A DNA stretch of 64,000 nucleotides from Sorghum bicolor (lineage: Eukaryota > Streptophyta > Magnoliopsida > Poales > Poaceae). Both the position numbers and the translations under genes were made by a program. Location of the stretch: assembly GCF_000003195.3 (NCBI RefSeq), contig NC_012871.2, positions 1,847,997 through 1,911,996 on the forward strand, given 5' to 3'. A model generated the notes under the pieces. The model had not been told where the DNA came from, ran no database searches, and saw only the letters and a program-made list of their open reading frames with translations. Of the stretch, positions 35,601 through 46,700 are shown one piece after another. Positions within the stretch are counted from its first letter, which is position 1, and every line of letters begins with the position of its first letter.

Positions 35601-35921
35601 TCATGTCATATGCCACCAGATCGCGCCGCCGTGGGTGTAGGCGGAGGCCGACGAGGAGAGGCGGTTGTAGCCGCTCTCGCTGGTGAGCGGAACGTCGGCG
35701 GGGAGGAGTCGATCGCAACAGAGCGGGCAGGTGGCGCGCGGGCGGACGAGCCAGGCATCGATGCAGGCGTGGTGGAAGAAGTGGTGGCACCGCAGCTCGC
35801 GCACCTCCTCGCCGTCGCGGACCGCGGAAAGGCAGAAGGCACAATCTGAGTCCGTCTCTGCCGCCTTCTCCTCCTGGCCCTGCCCTTGCCTGCGGCGGTA
35901 GCTTAAAGATGAAGGCATCAA
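35601..35921 (-). CDS. Captured RING-H2 finger protein fragment inside the Helitron
   Basis: 106 residues from the ATG at 35921 (an upstream in-frame extension reaches 36149). A complete RING-H2 pattern is visible: CAFC, then CHHFFHHAC (Cys, His, His, Cys ligands), IDAWL, then CPLC. This is the E3 ubiquitin-ligase fold that binds an E2. No transmembrane segment of the ATL type is seen. High GC against the AT-rich Helitron ends suggests capture from a host gene. Whether it is expressed is unknown. Confidence 0.72.
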   Translation of the reverse strand: MMPSSLSYRRRQGQGQEEKAAETDSDCAFCLSAVRDGEEVRELRCHHFFHHACIDAWLVRPRATCPLCCDRLLPADVPLTSESGYNRLSSSASAYTHGGAIWWHMT

Positions 35922-36149
35922 TAGCAGTAGTCTGGGCCTGGAGTTGCAGACTTTGGTCTCTAGATTGGAGAAGAGTAGCAGGCGCTGGCTGACGCCCGAA
36001 CAAGCAGCGGTGCTGCCGCCTGCAGCAGCACACCTTGGCCCGCTCACCGCAGCTACCTTGAGAAGCAGAGTGCACCATGAGATCCTATGAATCCTACAGA
36101 GATCAGGGTGTCCCAACGAATCCTGTGAGATTAGATGCCCAAATGGCAA

Positions 36150-37331
36150 CTTTTGATTTCAGTTTCAACTGGAATCTATATAAAGGGGAAAAATAGTGGA
36201 AGGAATTTGGCCAAACTGGTGTCTTCGAGATTCGATTCTGACTTGATGTGTGGACGAAGCATCCGGCGACGCCATGTACGATGACCAACACGGCGGCTCA
36301 CCTTGCGACGACTGAGGGACTCGAGCTTGGAGCTTGGGACAGGGAGGGCCAGAGAGCTTGGGACATAGAGGGCTGGAGGACGCCGATGGTCGAGGGCCAG
36401 CTGGCGGGCGCACGGCCGTCATGGAGCCATGGCGCATGGGTCACGGCCAGTGCTCATGGCCGCCGCCAAAGGGAGAGGAGCATCGGGCAGGCACACACGC
36501 GAGCAAGTGCATCATCAGGAACGAGAGCAAGTGGGCCTTTCACACGTGAGCTGAGTGGGCTTCCGCAGGCCGAATGTGAGAGAGACAGACGAAAAATGGC
36601 CCAGACAAAAAATGAGGCTGAAATATTGTCTTTTTATTATTAAAGATAGATTATGTATAGATATTAGCTATCGCATAGCAACGTACGAGACAATAATATA
36701 GCCCTTCCAACCATTAGCGCTTCCTAAAGAAGGAGCGTTCATACTTCACACCACTCCTAATTTGAAACAAAACCATCAATTATATTTAAGCTTTCTTTTA
36801 GTTCATGGATCAAACCATAAACTCACATCTTGAGTGATTTGTTATCTAGATCGGTATGAATAGATATACTCCCAAGCTATATGTATATACCAGTGCAATT
36901 CTTATAGAGGGGCAAAAAAACATGAATAGTCAAAATAGATCTCCCTCGTAATCATCTATGGACAAACAGATCTCTAATATTCGGCAACGAAACTCCTAGC
37001 TGACTTATATGAAAGATTAGAATTACAATGTGGGGAGAAACAAGGATAGCATTCCCTGGTCTTCTTTTTTTTTAATAACTTTGTTTCTCCCGTTGCAACG
37101 CACTAAGACACCAAAAGAATCTCTCAAGGTTATATTTAAATTTGATACAAATTAAATAAGATATTGTCATATTTATATTATGGACATCATAGACATCGTA
37201 AAATAAATTACAAATTTCAAGATTTATAGAAAGGATAAATTATAAATAGAAATTATATCATTACCACGGTCCCTTTCCATTAAGGTTTGAAAGCTTGTTT
37301 TTCATCCGTTGCAACGCACGGGCATGTTTTG
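36150..37331. other. Rest of the Helitron, no further gene supported
   Basis: 36240-36560 is GC-rich and could be a second captured fragment, but shows no recognisable protein. 36640-37330 is AT-rich. Confidence 0.45.
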
Positions 37332-37590
37332 CTAGTATATTTAATGATCTGCTGTAACATTTAATATAATAGAAAATCTTAAAAAAATTTAGATATTTTT
37401 TGGAAACTAAACAAGGCCAACGTACTCCACGTCTACGTCACCGTGCCACCGCCATGTGATTGGTCTCTTTCTCTTTTTGTCTCTTGCTACATGCAGGGCA
37501 AGGTGGGCAGGCATCAACCACAACCAGCCGAAGCTGGATTCAGACCGTACCCAGCCTGAACCTAATTGCTGATAGTTACTAGGAGTTCTA

Positions 37591-37933
37591 AGAGCATCTC
37601 CAAGGGTTTTACATTTGAGTAATTTGCCAAAAAGCTCCAAAAGAGGTATCCAACGGTTTTGTATTTGGAGTTTGCAATTTGGGCAACTTGGCAAATGAGA
37701 GAGCAAACTTGACAAAAATGCCAAGCTGTGGATGACTTTGCAAACTCGATCGCGCAAGCAAAGTCACGCGCGAGGAAAGCGCGCGCGCCTGGAGACCTTC
37801 TATTTTTATCATTTGCCAAGTTCAAATGTCAATTCCCTTGGAGATGATCTATTTTTATCATTCGCATTTTGTTATGGGAGTTTGCAAACAACAACAAATG
37901 CCAAGTCAATTTGCCAAAGCCTTTGGAGATGCT
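37591..37933. mobile_element. MITE with AGAGCATCTCCAA ends
   Basis: Inverted ends agagcatctccaagg / cctttggagatgct, plus several internal repeats of the end (cccttggagatga at 37838). Related to 56702-57364. Confidence 0.72.
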
Positions 37934-38098
37934 ATAAAAAACCAAACTAATGCCGCCCTTCAGCCAGGTATCAACATATACTAAACACACGGCCACAAAG
38001 AGCATGCATGACAGCATGAGCACCCCCAACTCCGTCGTACCATGCCTTCTCGTACTGTAAGCACTAAAGGATGTTTCTCTGTGAAATCAGCTAACCAG

Positions 38099-38341
38099 GG
38101 CCTTGTTTAGTTTCAAAAAATTTTGCAAAACAGGTACTGTAGCACTTTCGTTTGTTTGTGACAAATATTTTCCAATCATGGATTAACTAGGCTCAAAAGA
38201 TTCATCTCATCAATTCCGACCAAACTATGTAATTAGTTTTTATTTTCGTCTATATTTAATATTCCATGCATGCGTCTAAAGATTCGATGTGACGGGGAAT
38301 CTGAAAAATTTTGCAAAATTTTTTGGGAACTAAACAAGGCC
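38099..38341. mobile_element. GGCCTTGTTTAG-family MITE
   Basis: Complete: ggccttgtttagtttc ... gggaactaaacaaggcc, with CAG on both sides. Confidence 0.93.
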
Positions 38342-38344
38342 CAG

Positions 38345-38760
38345 GAGGAGAAGGTGTGGAAAAAGCATTTGGGATCTGAGAGTTACAAATAAGATTAAAA
38401 TGTTCTTATGGAGATTAACCCATAACAGCTATCATGTCAAAAAGTGAATATTGCTAGGCGTGAGATTAAATTGGATATTCTCTGTCTAATGTGTTGGGCG
38501 CTTTGATGAGGACTGTGGACACCTTTTTTTCAAATGAAAACAATATTAAGCAAGTCTGGAGAAGTATGAATTTGGAGGATATGAGACTAACTTTGGCAGA
38601 TAAAATGTCAGCTCTAGATATCATGGACTGCATTCTAGCCCTCAAAGAAGAAACAAAATTGGAAGTAGTGATACTGTTATGGCGTTGATAGTGATGGGAA
38701 GGCCGCAAACGAAGGTTAGGCATTAGAAATATCCGCCCAAGGTTTGGCGCAAAAATGACT
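38345..38760 (+). pseudogene. Non-LTR retrotransposon (LINE) 3' fragment, zinc-binding RT domain
   Basis: Across frame changes the translated pieces follow the plant zf-RVT domain: WDLRVTNKIKMFLWRLTHNSY, then VNIARREIKLD, an LC..MC pair, RFDEDCGHLFFK, then KQVWRSMNLEDM and LALKEETKLEVVILLWR. Stops and frameshifts make it non-functional. No reverse transcriptase or endonuclease remains. Confidence 0.7.
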
Positions 38761-39442
38761 TGTAATCTACGGCACTCCACACCTGTTTTGGTTCGTTCGT
38801 AACATGCGGCAGCCACATGATTTCGCAGTGCAAAAGTGTGTCCGCCGCCGCCACAGCTGCCAAAGCCCACCACATCCATGGTGACTGCGACATGGCTGCT
38901 TGTGGCGAACCTAACAGCCCCTTGATTCCTCGTCAGCCTCGCCTTGCCTTACAAGGACGATCCCTGTCTCTTGCTCCAGCAGGTCCGCATCAACCACAAC
39001 CAGCCCCTGAATCCTATACTACTGATGCCCTGAATACTAAGGTTAGGCTCCAGCGGTACAGGAAACCGATGCAAGCATTCAGTATTTTAACATATATTAG
39101 ACTCCAACAGATCAATTATTAGGAGCACAAGCAGAGCATGCCACAGGGCAGCAGAGTAAACTACATGGGGGGAAATGGAACCAGCAATGATACCGTGATA
39201 GCTCATATAGCATCCAAATATAAGAGCTCACCACAACAACAGTGGAAGAGCAAAAGGGCTTTATTCCCATGATACATAGCTTCAACGTCTCCATGCGTGC
39301 CCATGTTCAGCGTCAAACGCGGAAGGAACAAACAAAGAAAGCTCCCAGCAATACGTCTTACAAAGAACCATTCCCCAGCTACTAAGCAGCTCCCACAGGG
39401 CACAGACAGAGCTACATCCTACTATTCACACACACGCAGATT
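38761..39442 (-). other. Likely 3' UTR of PDV2 and intergenic DNA
   Basis: No coding supported. The PDV2 transcript, read leftward, should end in this interval. Confidence 0.4.
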
Positions 39443-41695
39443 TCAGCCTAAACCGTACCTTGAACTTGGCGGCGCCAAGACGGCGTCGAAAGGTATCTCC
39501 ACTCTTTCCTTCACGACGCAGTGCGCCCTGCCGTTCTCGAGCACCATCACCTTGCCAGGAGGGCACCGCAGAGGAGCGCTTTGCTCTTCTCCGCTGTTCA
39601 CCTGCTTACCACCACCAAACAGACCCGCGATGTCCAGCTTGATGGTGTTCTGCCCCATCACAGGCTCGTAGCCAGCAGCCTTCATGATTGACACGGCGCC
39701 TACGACCATGACCGCTGTCTTAGCCACCCATCCGATGAAGGCTCCGATCCCTCTTCCGAAACTGCGCTTCGTAGTCCCAGTATTCCTGCTCCCCAGCCCA
39801 TTTGTTCTCGTACCATCTTGAGCCGTTGCGTTGGAGTCCAGTCCATTGCGCAAGTGCTTGGACTTGGACATGTAGCTCAGAGGGTACAGGTCGTCGAGCA
39901 CAAACGAATTGGTGACGTGGTTGGAGTATGGAGGCAGGATGAGACCGTCGTCATGCTCTATTTTCTCACCAGCAAAGGCAGCAGCCTCGTGGATTACATC
40001 GCAGTCCTGCCCCTTGTATTCTTTGAGCTTGGTTAGCAGGGATTGCCGGCTCCTGTCGATCTGGCTTAAGATTGTCTCCCGTTCGTATCTTTGTTGGTGC
40101 TGGAGGTCCTGACAGTGGCATTTTTTTTAAAGGTGTTAGCAGTGCAGTAGATGCTAATTTCGAAACAGTCTCAACACAAACATTTAAGTTATAATCCACA
40201 CAACCAGTAACAGGAAACAACACACCCTCAATTATCACAGCCAGTAGCTCACCAGTGTGAGGTCACCAAAAGAAACTCGCACTCGGTGCAACAAACAGAA
40301 CATAGCAAAGTAAATTGCGATGTGTTTTATATCTCACATAAAAAATTTGACTAACAAGCAAAGCTAGTAATGAAAGCACACGTTACAATTTTTATGCCCC
40401 TTTCTGCATCTTCCCCAAATTTCTGGCAAGAATGCTACCATCATAAAAAATCCTACTATTTGTGAAAGACAAAAGCTAAAAGGATCCAATTACTACTAGC
40501 AAGGCTGGGCAGAACCGAGCTGAATGCCTGAATCTTACAGTTTAATACAACTAGTAAATGATAGATTTAGTTTCTGCATGACAACTCTCATCCCCTACCA
40601 GTAACAGCATGCAATTTCCTTGCCCTAAAACAACATGCAATCTCATGCTCAATGCATATTGGAGCAATTTTCACAGTTTGATACAGCTAGGAATGGAAAT
40701 GTTCAATTGACTTCATGATAATTCCTATCTGCTACTAGTAACGGCAGGCATTGACCCCAAAAGAAAAAAAACACAAGCTCATGAACCATAGCAAACTGAA
40801 ACATCCTATGAGCCAGCATACGTTTAGTCCACTAATGCCCTGCACCTACATTTGGTATGTTGCCATCCTTGTTTGAGGCATGCTGACGCAGGAAAAAAAA
40901 AATGGGGGGCAGTATGCCACTTGCTACTATGGCCTGTTTCGTAGCATTAATTTGGGATCAGAAGAGATTAAAATGGGGGGCAGTATGCCACTAATTTGCT
41001 CAATGCAAACTGGAGCAAATTTCACAGTTTGGCTACAACTAGAGGAATGGAAATGGTTAGCTAACGGCATGATAGCTCCTGGTCCGCTACTAGTACCGGC
41101 AGCCAATTTGCTTGCCCCCCTCCAAAAACACACACACACGCGCACACACAAGCTCATGAACTGGAGCAAACTGAAACATCCTATGAGCCAGCACACGGTT
41201 AGTCCACTAATGCCTTGCACCTACATTTGGTATGTTATTATCCTTGTTCGAGATATCATGCCGACGCAGGAAAAAAAAGGGGAGTGCCCCACTATGCCCT
41301 GTTTCGGTAGCATTAATTCAGGATTGAAAGAGATTAGTTTCCAAATCCAAGCAGCAGATAACTACCAAATCAGCCAAGAGCTACCATTAAAAAAAAATAA
41401 TCCGCCAACCGCAGCAGAAAGCAAGGACTAGGTGATTGATCAATCCACAGACCTGCAGGGCGGCGAGCTGCCGCTCGAGCGACTCGAGCGCGTCGCTGAT
41501 GCCGACCAGGCTCTCCACCACCACCTCCTCGGCTCCCTCCTCGTCGTCCCCCGCCGCGCCCAGCCGCTCCACCGCCTCCTCGGCGTCCCGACGCGGACAC
41601 GGCGCCCCCGCCCCCGCCCCCGCGGCGCAGGCGGATATCCTGGTGCGCAGGTCCGAGGCGCGGGCGAGGACGAGGCCAATCTCCTCCCCCTCCAT
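39443..41695 (-). CDS. PDV2: PLASTID DIVISION 2 (PDV2), two exons
   Basis: Exon 1 41453-41695 (81 codons) and exon 2 39443-40108, joined by a GT-AG intron in phase 0, give 302 residues, close to the family size. PDV2 sits in the outer chloroplast envelope. Its N-terminal coiled coil faces the cytosol to recruit the dynamin ARC5, and its short C-terminus in the intermembrane space binds ARC6 (family knowledge). Visible here: the MEGEEIGLVLARASDLR start; coiled-coil blocks ISDALESLERQLAALQ and RYERETILSQIDRSRQ; LLTKLKEYKGQD; AAAFAGEKIEHDD; one transmembrane segment at about 201-228 (GIGAFIGWVAKTAVMVVGAV); then CPPGKVMVLENGRAHCVVKERVE and a terminal Gly (YGLG), the ARC6-binding tail. All diagnostic regions are intact. 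Confidence 0.94.
40525..41345. repeat. Diverged tandem duplication in the PDV2 intron
   Basis: A ~350-bp unit containing gctcaatgca(t/a)a(t/c)tggagcaa, aaactgaaacatcctatgagccagca and ccactaatgcc(c/t)tgcacctacatttggtatgtt occurs at about 40640-40960 and 40995-41335. Part of a third copy (cagtttaatacaactag ... gcatgcaatttccttgcc) precedes it at 40535. Confidence 0.85.
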
Positions 41696-41934
41696 CTCCG
41701 CCGCCGCCGCTGGGCTTGGTGAAACAAAACCCTAGCAAAAAACCCCCCAGGCTCGCAGCAACGGCCGCGGTGCGCTGTGGTGGTGGGTGGTCAGCGCCGC
41801 CTTCGTCGCGGGCGGCTCTCTCGCCTCGGCCGGCTGATGGCGTGTTCGTGGCTGTGGAGACGCCGAGGCCGAGGCGTATCCGCTGCCGGTGGGGCCCGCC
41901 GCCAGCGTGTGCTGTGCACTGGCGTTCTGTGGGC

Positions 41935-42310
41935 TTGGGCTTGTTAGGAAAGTTGGGCTGGACCACTTAGGGGAAATCAAGGTGGGCTGGACCTCTTTTG
42001 CACGGAGGCTCAATGCTGCCTTTTTTTTTTATTTCATTCTGTAGGAAACTGTGGAATGCAATTAGTTATGCGTTTTTTTAAGGAAAGAATGTTGTTAGGT
42101 TATGTTTTGTTAGAGTTTCACTACTTGATTCCTAGATTCAGGCATTCAGCTACTCGATTATCTCATGAAGTTACTTTTGTGGTGGAGCAAGAGATGAGTA
42201 GTAGGTTGGAAGTAATTCTGGTTTAATAGTGATTCTTGTCTACTACTTATTAGAATTGTGACTTTATTACTGTTTTGGCTTGGATGAGTGATTTTCGCTG
42301 CTCTAAGACC
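41935..42310. repeat. PDV2 upstream segment, copy 1 of a duplicated block
   Basis: cttgttaggaaagttgggct, ttttgcacggaggc, gtggaatgcaattagt and gattcttgtcta...atcagaattttga-type motifs occur in the same order about 1.07 kb downstream at 43015-43475. Confidence 0.75.
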
Positions 42311-42529
42311 CGCTGCCAAAGAGTCCAAATTGACCAAATAGAAGACAATACATGTTTTGATAATTGATCATGAATAAAAATGAATGGCACAAAGAAAGCC
42401 TATGTTACCCTAATCAAAATGTTATTAGAATACACCAAATTAATGGCCACATGCATTGCCATGGTTTTTTTATTTGTTTGAAAGCACAGAGAAAGTATAC
42501 ATCAAATTTGCATATGGGCTGGGTAGTAA

Positions 42530-42734
42530 GGCCAGTCTCAATGCATAGTTTCATGGCGCAGTTACCAAGAATATAAACTAGGTAACCGAGCCACAAGAGT
42601 TTCATGGGGATGAAACTCCTCTCTCATCTGAGAAACTACTTCATTTAATGACTCTGCCAAGTTAGCAATTTTGCTTATGTGGCATCATATTTAATGTGCA
42701 TGACACTCTCATGAAACATGCATTGAGACTGGCC
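42530..42734. mobile_element. GGCCAGTCTCAATGCAT-family MITE
   Basis: Ends ggccagtctcaatgcat / atgcattgagactggcc are flanked by TAA on both sides. The interior matches 54234-54439 in inverted orientation. Confidence 0.93.
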
Positions 42735-43014
42735 TAAGGACATATCCAAAGCAGACATGAAATTGGGTGTTTTCATCTGACAAAGTCTGAATTGATAGGC
42801 AGTAAACATGGGTCCAAAAGAATGTAGTAAATGATATATAGGCAAGCATGGTTTCCCTTGCCAGTCAAAATGCTTTCGATTACAGAGAACTCTGTCGGCC
42901 CCTAGTCGTCCAATCTCAAAACATTTGACTAATGCAGCCATGTAAAACTGCAAAACAAACCAGCAAACGAAATGAGAATAAATGTTTGTTGCCAAAGTGG
43001 GATTCTCTAGGCTT

Positions 43015-43475
43015 GGTCATGTTAATCTTGTTAGGGAAATTGGGCTAGTCCACTTCTACGGAAAGAACGGATGGCCCTTTTTTGCACGGAGGCCCATAAG
43101 GATGTTGCCTTTCTTTTTCAATTTCCTTTTCCAGAAAATTTTCTTTTCCCAGTGGAATGCAATTAGTGATGCTTTTTTTTTTCAGAAAAGATTGTAGCTA
43201 GTTGTTGGCCCTATGGATCCAAGTAGTGCCTTAGAGTTTATTGTTAATTCTTAACTCCAAGCCTCCAGTTACTTGATTCTCTTATGGAGTGATTCTTGAG
43301 GGGACCAAGCAAAAATGATTCTGCAGTAATTTTAGTGGAGATTGAATAGAAAGTGTGGGATTTTGCAGCTCCCAGCTTTTATTTATGTAAATAAAAAAGT
43401 GATATTTGTCTAATTGCTATCAGAATTTTGATTTTTACTATTTAGTTGAGTGATTTTCTTGGAGAGCTGAAGTGC
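43015..43475. repeat. PDV2 upstream segment, copy 2 of a duplicated block
   Basis: Partner of 41935-42310: cttgttagggaaattgggct, tttttgcacggaggc, gtggaatgcaattagtgatgc, tgatatttgtctaattgctatcagaattttgat. About 700 bp between the copies holds a MITE and unrecognised DNA. Confidence 0.75.
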
Positions 43476-43713
43476 TACAAACTTTTATCATCTCTTTTCA
43501 TTTGTGTTGCTATATCTACAGACTCTGTCATCTCTTTACAGCGAGTTTCTCACACGCAAATTAAGATGAAGAATACCCCTGCCTAATAATGGATCATGGA
43601 CGCAATCATCATCATCATCCTAGAACCAAATCTATCAACACATCCACCCACCACATGACCAATTAACTAATCACTGTGGAATCAGCTTCACGACGAGCAG
43701 CTAATTAAGCCAG

Positions 43714-46700
43714 CTAGCTGAGGTGCGGGAAGGCGAGGTCCCTGGCGAGCAGGTATCGGAAGCTCTGCCGGTGGGGCACCCACTCGACGACCTTGCCGGC
43801 GGACCTCCCGCCGCCGCCGCCGCCGTCGCCGTGGCGGCACCGGTGCACGGCCGTGCGCAGGGTCTCCGGGAGGCATCGCTGGACGGCGTCGAGGAGGCGG
43901 TCGGGCGAGAGGCCGGCGTCCCTGGCGTAGGCGTCCAGCAGCTTGGGCAGCAGCACCCGGTGGTCCTTCCACACCCCCGCCGTCGCCCGGACGTACTCCT
44001 CCCGCGCCGCCTCCAGCTGCTGCGCCAGCCGCTTCGGGAAGTACACCCGCACCTGCGCGCCATGGAACACAAGACAAGACAAGCATGAAGAACATCCCTT
44101 CTTTCCTGTCAGTGCGAGCTCCGAACTGGAGACTCTGAACATGCAAAAGAAAAAACCGACAGTATAATGATGCGTCGACCGTCGAGTACTTCGATGAACA
44201 ACAGCATGAACATTCTTGGTACTACTACAGCATACATGTATGTACCAAGGATACAAAAGTAGATGTATACTTTGTAAAGCTCCTTTCATGATTTTGTTCA
44301 TCCATCCAATCTATCATCTATGGCACCACAGCCCACAACCACAGGTGACAGGTTCTAGTTCACCATGCAGCTTTTGTCACATTCAGAAACATCTCTAACA
44401 TGACTACTCGATTCATACACTCCTAGTACTAGGTGATCGTTGTTACCATGCTCAGCTCAATCATGTTTGAGAGTTCCCATGAACCACACTGTCCAGTCTA
44501 AGTACTAATAATAATCCATGGTTTCAAGGCTTTATGTTCGATTCTTTCAGTAGAGCCATCTCGTCTGTTTTTCTTTCTTGTTTATAAAATTGTGCTTTTG
44601 TGTGTTTGCACTTTTGTGCACCAAAAAAGAAGAAAAGAGGGGGCAAAAAAAAAAAAAAAAGACAGACATGATCGGGGAGCGAGCTATGGTGGGCGTGGTC
44701 GTTGGTTTCTTACCGCGGGATCGGAGTGGCTGCCGGAGCAAAGCGCAAAGCGCAGCAGAGGCTCCGGCTGCCGGACGGCGAAGGCTCGCCACTCCTCGCT
44801 CCCGGCCCCTGCTTTGCTCGCCCGGCTCGTCTTCGTCCTCGGGTAGTGCAGCAAACTCCGCAGCCACTGCGATCAAAAGCCACCCAGCAGAATACATGGG
44901 AGTTCAGTTAGCACCTAGCAGGATTGCAGGAACACATGGCATGCATCGTGCTCCTCGCTGCAGGCAGGTTCCTTGACCCAATGATGGTGTTGTGGATGCA
45001 TGTGATGGTGCAGGCACTTACATGTCCGGAGGAGCAGTGCGTGGTGCATCCGAGCACCAACCCCTGGATCACCGCCGCGTTGATGGCGCGCCCGGCGATC
45101 TTGCACTCCGCCTGCACGACGAGCACCCATTGCAATGCATTTGTGTCAGCCATTGCCGGCCAGTTGCTCTCTCCTGCTGAGGTGGAGGAATTTTGTGTAA
45201 CTGAGGTTGGGCTTTACCTTGACAAGCAGCGATGTCTTCTTCAGCTGGTTCTGCGGGACGCCATACTTGAGGTACGCCTGGACATGGACGATCGATCATC
45301 ATCAGACATCAGCATCATTCAGTCAGAGAAACGATCCAACAGACAGGCAGACACAAACAACAGTCAGGCTGTGTGGATTCAGAGATCGAGTTCAGGACGC
45401 TACATGCATCACCAGCGCGTTGTGCACGTTGATCCAGAACGCGAGCTTCTCCTCGCCCGTCATCCTCCTCAGATCCACCGTCTCCATCCGGTAAAGAATC
45501 AGCCTGAAATCGCATTGTGCACGCCATGCCATCACTGATCTGAAGTTCTGAACAGCATCGATCCGAGCACCACCAATGGTGACTCACTCACTTGTACGTC
45601 TGGAGAAGGTCCTCGGTGTCCCTGAGCCTGGTGCGGTCGCGGGAGATGGCGGGCACCTCGACCATGGCGCTGTAAGGCCCGCTGAACTCCTTGAGCCCCT
45701 CGACGCGGAACGGGTTGATGAGCCTCGAGTCGAGCCGGGCGCCGTCTTCTTTCCGGCCGCAGTAGCTGCTGGGGCTCCACATGTCAGCGTCGCCGCCGAG
45801 GTGCTGCTGCTGCTGCGGGGAGTGGGAGACCACGCTCGGCGCCGAGGATAGCGACGAGGACGGCGACGACGACGGACGGTGGTGCGCCAGCAGCGGCGGG
45901 TCGGCCAGCCTGCAGTACACCCCGGCCATGCACCGCACCATCTCCTCCGACAGGTTGTTGGGCGTCTCCGGGATGTGGTCCGCCACGCTCGTCCCGAGGT
46001 AGTCCGCCAGGCTCACCACCCCTGACGGCGCCGTCTCGCCTTCCTGCTCGATCATCATTCGTTCGTCAGCACGGTCAGAAATCAGAACAGACGAATGAAC
46101 TCGCGTCAGAACTGTGTTCGAAATTTGTTAAGAATTTTGAATTTGAATTTCGGATTCTGATGATGGACGAGTCAATGGCAATGGCAATCACCTCCAGGAA
46201 GGAGAAAGGCTGGGAGTGGCAGGACCGGAGCGCCCTGGCGAGGCTGTCCTCGGTGGGCGAAATCCTGGACGACGACGACGACCACGCGCCACGGAACGAC
46301 AGCGCCGACTGGCTGCGGAGCCCGGCCGTGTCCACCAAGTCCGCGGTCGTCCTGCGGGGGCACGTCGACGGCGAGCAGTCGTCCGCCACCGTACCGCCAT
46401 TATTCCTCCTCCCCTTACCGCTAAGCGGAGGGCAGCTGCCGTAATGGAGCATCGTCGGGTCACCTCCTCCACCTCCCCTGACCACGGGGGCGGCCTTCAC
46501 CCTGGGCGTCTCGTCGGGCCGTGATGAACTCACCGACAGCTTGCGCGCCGCCGCCTCCCGGTCCCGACGAGCGTCTGTCGACACCTGCTGCTGCTGCTCG
46601 AATGCTTTTCGGTAGAGTGTTAATAGGTACTGCTCCAAATGCTTGATCTCCAGCTCCAATGTCGCAACCTCCCTTATCAGCTGAGTAGCAGGCTGAATTC

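Larger units (their letters stand above)
35432..37335. mobile_element. Helitron, 1.9 kb, with captured gene sequence
   Basis: The 5' end TCTATACCTACTAATAAAA and 3' end CTAG, preceded by the palindromic cgttgcaacgcacggg hairpin, are typical of grass Helitrons. It sits between A (35431) and T (37336), the Helitron target, without target duplication. A second cccgttgcaacgcac motif at about 37098 suggests an older internal Helitron end. It has no Rep/helicase, so it is non-autonomous. Confidence 0.86.
35290..37418. mobile_element. GGCCTTGTTTAG-family MITE split by a Helitron
   Basis: The left part (to 35431) holds the family interior up to attttcgtcta. The right part (37336-37418) resumes with tatatttaatg and ends actaaacaaggcc. 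Removing 35432-37335 restores a continuous, diverged family member. Confidence 0.82.

Noticed and set aside
41370..41966. 198-codon minus-strand frame overlapping PDV2 exon 1
   Set aside because: Out of frame with the conserved PDV2 start and without family motifs.
43723..44088. 121-codon plus-strand frame
   Set aside because: Antisense shadow of the last exon of the MIP1-type gene.
46188..46524. GC-rich frames on both strands in 46.2-46.5 kb
   Set aside because: Shadows of MIP1-type exon 5, whose frame joins flanking exons by consensus splice sites.
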